From NCBI GenBank assembly GCA_037074615.1, contig CM073535.1, forward strand, positions 5,084,001 to 5,148,000: 64,000 bases of DNA. The letters are read 5' to 3'. Made by a program: the position numbers and the translations under genes. The number at the start of each line of letters is the position of its first letter. Within the stretch, counting starts at the first letter, position 1. The notes beneath the pieces were generated by a model, which was not told the origin of the DNA, ran no database searches, and saw nothing but the letters and a program-made list of their open reading frames with translations. Below, in pieces: positions 58,598 through 64,000 of the stretch. The DNA comes from Leucaena leucocephala (Eukaryota > Streptophyta > Magnoliopsida > Fabales > Fabaceae).

Positions 58598-59744
58598 TTG
58601 AGTTACGTTGATCCATGGGTCGATCTAATTATCTGTACTGCGTAGAATTGTGTTTGCCATGTGCCTGTGTACTGTCTTTTGTGGTCATAACAACTTTTGT
58701 ATATGCCACTGCTAATAATAATGACATTAGTGTTTCTTTTGTGTGAGTGTTCTTGTCTATTTTCTTATTGAACAATACGAGAAATGAATTACTAATAATT
58801 TCCTTCTTTTTTTTTTACTTTAACTTACTTTTTGATACAAGAAATATTGTGTGTTTTTAACAGCGCGGTACTACATGGTAAAGAGTTTGAGAGCGTAGTA
58901 AATAAGGATTCCGCATTTTAAACTCAACTTGAGGACTTATTTTAGCTTCAAAATTAGTGGCTCTTAAGGCATTATTGTCATACTTTTATTTCAATATATT
59001 AACATTTTTTTAAAATATTAATAATCGTAACTAATTAATTTAAGGATGATTTGAATAATTTAATCCCTAAAAAATTAAATCGCATGATAATACAGAAATG
59101 CATGACAGTTGTGGACAAGTTGGTCTGAAAATTAAAACTATGCACCCTTGTATATATACGCACAGGATAAGGTTTTAAAACAAAAGGCTATCTATTAGAC
59201 CTATAACATTGACTATGTATCTGCATAATTCAAACAATTTAATTTCGTTACATATGAAAGGCAAGGTAAAATAAGTTCTCAACATTTGTCTTTTTTTCTA
59301 TTTTTTTGTAATAGATTTTGACAAAGTCTGTAGTAGTACTGGAAATATATATGTATATATACTTGGAGGCCTTGTCACCAAGTTGGGATATCATGATTTG
59401 TTGATTTTTAGGATAAAGGTTGAAAAGCGATACCTTAACCAAATTGAACCTGAGAAAAACCGTGCCATGCATGCTTGATCGGGTTTGAGAATTTTTAGTT
59501 AATCTATATTTAACACCATCTGGGTTTAATTACACCAACAGACCAACCTTAAACTAATAATACTAGATCTAACAGAATTTTTGAATCACAAAGTAGTGGA
59601 TGTAATTAAGATAAAAAAAATATACCATAGTTTCAAAATTAAGTAAAATAATGTCAGGTTTAATCTATCACTCATAATTAGGGGTGCATGTTTTAAAGGG
59701 AAACTGTAATGTAAGTGATAATAGAACAATTATGATGTATAGGG
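58598..59744. other. 3' flank of peroxidase C and spacer
   Basis: 3' UTR (starting GAGTTACGTTGATCCATGGG, also present after copies A and E) and AT-rich spacer. No gene. Confidence 0.5.
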
Positions 59745-59985
59745 TCTGAATAGGGAGTTAATCTTAGTTATAAATATAAAATATCTTTTATATATTTATC
59801 TATTTTTTTTAAAATTAGTTACATATATACTCCATCAACAATAATCATATAAGAGAGGGAGAAATAAAATTAAAGAAGATAGTTATAGTATTTTATAAAA
59901 AAATATTACATTAACTAACTTGACTACCTTAATATAATTAAATTAATTAAATAAGTTAAATATTAAGGATTGGAGGAATAATATA
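59745..59985 (+). mobile_element. Stowaway-like MITE M1, diverged copy
   Basis: Contains AATAAAATTAAAGAAGATAG, TATTTTATAAAAAAATATTA and ends AAATATTAAGGATTGGAGG, matching the order of 13506-13747 and 47000-47290. Confidence 0.5.
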
Positions 59986-60039
59986 TATATATATTGATAT
60001 ATAGACTAATGGCCAAAAAGGGAGTGTAAGGAGGCTGAA

Positions 60040-60315
60040 GATCAAAACTAATCACTTATTGTTATATATTAGTAATTACCTTTAACAAACATGGATGACG
60101 CTTTTCTCAACTAATCCCTATATAATTACTCTACAACGTATTGCTGCCCACTACAATGGAAAAAAGGAAAGGGAGAAAAAAAAGGAGTTCTCCTGGTCTC
60201 TCGGTGGCAGGAATATTATCAGTTTCGCATCTTTATAAAGAAAAAACGGGGGAATATCAGTTTCGTATGCTCAGTTACATCCTTCGTTTTACAGAAAAAC
60301 ATGTCCAAATTAAAG
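60040..60315 (+). pseudogene. Peroxidase relic D: duplicated promoter and exon 1 fragment
   Basis: 60040-60140 aligns with the upstream region of copy E near 60575-60690 (GTTATATATTAGTAAT, CCTTTAACAAACAT). At 60194-60312 a broken exon 1 is visible: GTCTCTCGGTGGCAGG, then GAATATCAGTTTCGTATGCT and CAGTTACATCCTTCGTTTTA with ACATGTCC, equal to the ISVSYAQLxPSFYxxxCP region. The signal-peptide part is deleted or rearranged, with ATATCAGTTTCG-like sequence twice. No later exons. Confidence 0.75.
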
Positions 60316-60833
60316 TTGCGTTCTATTCTGTTGTACGAAATTGTGTTTATAATATAATCCAACGTTTGAATCGCAAAAACTGTAAATAAAGTAATAATAG
60401 TAGCATAGCACATGTTATATTATTATATAAGGTTATATAGTACATAATATCTTCATCTTATTTCTTATATGCATACCGAATATATATGAAAAATAATATC
60501 AGGATAATATTTGGTGCTATATAAAAGGTACTTTTTATGGTATATTCCCAAGAGCATAAGTCAAAAAAAAAAATTCAAAACTAATCACTTTTGTTATATA
60601 TTAGTAATCACCTTTAACAAACATCGATCATTCTAATCTCAACTGAACCACATTGCAATATTTATACACACACATGGCCGCCCACAACGCATGCACGACA
60701 GTAAATATAAAACATGGGTTTCTCTGCTCTGTTTCATGTAGGGACCACAATATATATTTAATTAGTAATTAACCCATAATCATAATCAATTATCATTATC
60801 TTCACGGCAAACTAATCCATGTATCTGTTCCTC
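60316..60833. promoter_or_regulatory. Promoter region of peroxidase copy E
   Basis: Shares segments with the upstream region of copy C (CTAATCA, AACAAACATC, TCAACTRAACCACTG) and with relic D, so it was copied with the genes. No coding content. Confidence 0.5.
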
Positions 60834-60841
60834 TATAAATA
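60834..60841 (+). promoter_or_regulatory. TATA box of peroxidase copy E
   Basis: TATAAATA, 64 bp before the ATG at 60898. Confidence 0.7.
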
Positions 60842-60897
60842 AATTATCGCTAAGAGCTCTCAGAACACACAAGAACTTGACATTAACACTGACAACA

Positions 60898-63277
60898 ATG
60901 AGCTGTCTTGGTGTCTCAGTGGCAGCTCTATGCTGTGCATTGGTGGTGTTCGCAGGAACAATATCAGTTTCATATGCTCAGTTAGATCCTTCGTTTTACG
61001 ACAAGTCATGTCCAAAAGTGCATTCCATTGTAACAGAGGTTGTTCTTAATGCTTTAAGATCTGATTCTCGTATTGCTGCCAGTCTCATCAGGCTTCACTT
61101 CCACGATTGCTTCGTCCAAGTTTGTGCTTCTTTATTTCCTTCACTTTTCTTTATACATCATTTTATTCTTCAAGAATTAATATTACTGATCAATAATATA
61201 ATATCTACTTAATTAATTTTAATAAATTAAAAAATTAAATAAATTAATTATTTATAATGATTATATATATATATATATTAATTTCTTTAACATATTCTAT
61301 TTAGTCATATACGTTTGAACTACTCTTTATAGAAATATGTTTAATGTATAAAATTATATAGAAACACTTTGAGGAGAAATTATAATTTTGAGAAATAAAA
61401 TAAATTAGAGTATTATATTTAGAATTAAAATAAAATCTTTATTTAATTCTTATAATTATGACTGGAGAGAGTATATATAATTTGTACTTGCTTTTGTCAC
61501 CATGATGAAGGCATTTGAATATTACCGTTATTATTTGGAGAGTAAGGCTTATGGCTTAAAATATACATAGATAGGGTACTAAATAATTTGCAGGAATAAT
61601 TATATTTGATGACGCATACTGAGAAAAAGAAAGTAGAAGTTGAAAGGGTCAAAAAAAAAACATGTGCAGATCTCAGTGACGACATTAATAATAATAACAA
61701 AATGGGAAGCATGTAGGATATGTATTGTATATGACATTAAAAAATGCGAATATTGAATTTGTGTGTTGGTGGGACAGGGTTGCGATGCATCGATATTGTT
61801 AAACAAGACGAAGACAATAGACAGCGAACAAGACGCGCTTCCAAATGTGAACTCAATCAGAGGATTGGATGTGGTGAACAACATCAAGTCTGAGGTGGAA
61901 GCTGCTTGTCCGGCCACCGTGTCTTGTGCTGATATTCTCGCCCTCGCCTCTCAAGTTTCTGTCGTTTTGGTACTTCTATCCACTTCCCTCGTGTAGCTAT
62001 ACCTACAGTATTACACCTTACTCTTCTAACACACATGCCTCACTATATGTGTGGAATTAGTTTCAGCGCTAATCAAGGGTGATCACCTTCTAGATCTAAT
62101 ATGAACGGTTCAGATTTAATTCTTTTTAAAAAATTATTATGATGTGTCCATAATTTAAAATAAAAATAATCTCTCTTAACTATTAATTTTTGAAGAAAAA
62201 AAAGAGATTTTTTATTGAAAATTTAAAATCTGTACCATTAAAATTGTATTTGGGTTCGGCAGAGCTCACTGTAGAGATTAGCACTGACTGAAACTGCTGG
62301 TTTCACGCATAAAAAATCTTTTTTTTAGACTGTATAGATCTCACCATAGCGAATAGCACCGACTGAAACTGGTCTCACGCATAAGTGCTTGTACCAACTT
62401 TGCACGTGACAAAAGAAATTCTGTGTTTATTATAAACACCTAATAAAAACTTAATTAAAATTTAATTATTTCTCATAAAATATCAAAATTACCTTAATAA
62501 AAGTCATCATTAATGGGTAGAAGAGTTTGATTAATTAATTAGTTAGGAAGTTTTATATAGTTAATTAGAAATAGTAAATGGAAAACAATTAATGTTTTAG
62601 ATAAAATATATTATATCATAAGAATATGACAGGCGGGTGGTCGGGGATGGAGTGTTCAACTGGGAAGAAGGGACAGCACAACCGCCAACAGATCACTGGC
62701 CAACACAAACCTTCCTCCTCCATTCTTCAACTTGACTCAACTCAAAGCCTCCTTCGCTGCTCAGGGCCTCAACACCATTGATCTCGTTGCTCTCTCTGGT
62801 GCTCACACTTTTGGAAGATCACACTGCAGCAATTTCGTGGACAGATTATACAATTTCACTGGCACTGGTCGACCCGACCCAACTCTCAACCCATTGTACC
62901 TTCAAATGCTTCGCCTGAGATGCCCTAAGAATGGAGACGGCTCCAACTTGGCCAATTTTGACCCGACCACTCCTGACAAGTTCGACAAGAACTATTACAA
63001 CAACCTTCAATTTCACAGTGGCCTGCTTAACAGTGACCAAGTCTTGTTCTCCACTTCTGGTGCTGACACCGTCCCCATTGTCAACAGCTTCGCTTTCAAC
63101 CAAGAACTGTTCTTCTCTCAGTTCGCAGCTTCCATGATCAAAATGGGTAATATCAGCCCCTTGACTGCCTCTGGTGGCCAAATTCGATCTCACTGTAATT
63201 TTGTCAACTCACGCTCCCCTGATCCATTCACTAATACCAAACAATCTCATGATGATGCTCTTGTTACCTCTATCTAA
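60898..63277 (+). CDS. Class III peroxidase copy E, intact, third intron lost
   Basis: Three exons, 60898-61119, 61778-61969 and 62633-63277 (TAA), give 352 residues. ATG GCT-like alternatives upstream are absent, and the ATG after GACAACA matches the start of copy C. The signal peptide ends SVSYA before QLDPSFYDKSCP. The distal site is RLHFHDCFVQ, then GCDASILLNKTKTIDSEQDA and CPATVSCADILALASQVSVV. Exon 3 runs AGGRGWSVQLGRRD straight into DLVALSGAHTFGRSHC with no intron where copies A, B and C have one. Proximal His and the expected cysteines are present. After CNFVNS a short extension ends DDALVTSI, like copy C. Function as for copy C: secretory-pathway haem peroxidase acting on phenolics, possibly vacuolar. 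Intron 2 (663 bp) contains a duplicated 53-bp segment. Confidence 0.93.
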
Positions 63278-64000
63278 ATAACATGATCATGCATGGGTCG
63301 ATTTATATATCTATGTTGGTGTGGATGTTGTGTACCTTGTACCTGTACTTTGTTGTGGCCATGATAATTTATTATTATGCATGCCACGAATAATAATATC
63401 AACTTTCATGTTTGTTTTTCTTTTATATAGCAATATCAAATTTAAATATTATCAAGCCATTTTGGCATGGAATATCGCATCTAATTAAAAGACTGGATGA
63501 ATTAATGAACGAATGGGTACATACAAGATTAATCCATGCATAACCACTCCTTATAAACAGAAACCAAGTGAGAGCCAAAATGATATTAATAAGTAAAAAG
63601 ATACATTACAAAGTACTATAAACAAAATATCCAGTTTACGACAGTATAGCAAACTTCAAATAATCCAACTTTTGAATTATAGACGATATTAGTAACTAAA
63701 CTATACTAAAATTAGTCATTTTCTTCTTAAGCAATTAATTTGTTTCTGTATTTTTTGCATTTATGTATATTGTTAACTTGATTATACATATATAGTGAAC
63801 ACAATAATTGATGGTAAAAAAAATAACAGAATGTATAATTAATTTTTATATAGTTAGCTTTTGGTGTTATATATATTGATATACGACAAATGTAAGAATA
63901 ATTCGACCATGTGTCGTTTTCATCCCACTCAATTTCAGTCTTCTAGATGGAACATATACCTAATTGCGCTCACTTGTATTCAAGCGCGTGTTTTATCCAC
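63278..64000. other. 3' flank of peroxidase E
   Basis: 3' UTR-like sequence (CATGCATGGGTCGATTTATA, shared with the other copies), then AT-rich spacer to the window end. No gene. Confidence 0.5.

Noticed and set aside
62846..63193. Minus-strand frame inside peroxidase E (and similar at 58223-58507, 49204-49539)
   Set aside because: Antisense shadow that recurs at the same place in each peroxidase copy, as expected from codon complement, with no independent features.
1..64000. CRISPR arrays, phage, plasmid or operon-type systems
   Set aside because: None seen. The window is typical intron-bearing plant nuclear DNA.

Overview
This is a plant nuclear window, most likely from a core eudicot. The evidence is AT-rich sequence, short GT-AG introns at family-typical positions, plastid- and mitochondrion-targeted proteins, class III peroxidases, a CASP-like protein, a plant U2 snRNA copy and MITE-type repeats. 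I cannot name the species. The gene models below were spliced by hand from the sequence by protein-family similarity and phase-consistent splice sites. There is no transcript evidence behind them.

The left two thirds (1-41 kb) hold mostly single-copy housekeeping genes. In order they are: the 3' part of a class 3 lipase (+); a small acidic MGCGKSKH protein (-); a CHY/CTCHY/RING E3 ligase of MIEL1 type (+); a CASP-like four-helix membrane protein (+); the intronless divinyl reductase of chlorophyll synthesis (-); a U2 snRNA copy (+); a plastid NAD(P)-binding epimerase-like protein whose fourth intron looks U12-type AT-AC (-); a Pro-rich/Cys-core small protein (+); a BAM9-type non-catalytic beta-amylase (+); a tubby-like F-box gene with two frame-disrupting lesions (-); and COX10 heme O synthase (-). 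From memory, lipase - MIEL1 - DVR - BAM9 - tubby-like is also the order at Arabidopsis At5g18640-18680, so this is an old conserved block.

The right third (43-63.3 kb) is a tandem array of class III peroxidases, all on +. It contains a heavily broken copy (A), a copy from another subfamily broken only in exon 1 (B), an intact four-exon gene (C), an exon 1 relic (D) and an intact gene that has lost its third intron (E). A, C and E share a C-terminal extension ending in a conserved hydrophobic tail, which suggests vacuolar sorting. The array is a clear case of duplication followed by decay.

The intergenic DNA is AT-rich. It contains two non-autonomous hAT-like elements, Stowaway-like and other MITEs (several inside introns), and an unclassified interspersed repeat, called R1 here, with about seven full or partial copies. 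I found no CRISPR array, operon, prophage or other prokaryote-style system, and no credible tRNA or rRNA gene. The observations most worth following up are the AT-AC intron, the U2 copy lacking half of stem IIb, the broken tubby-like gene and the intron loss in peroxidase E.
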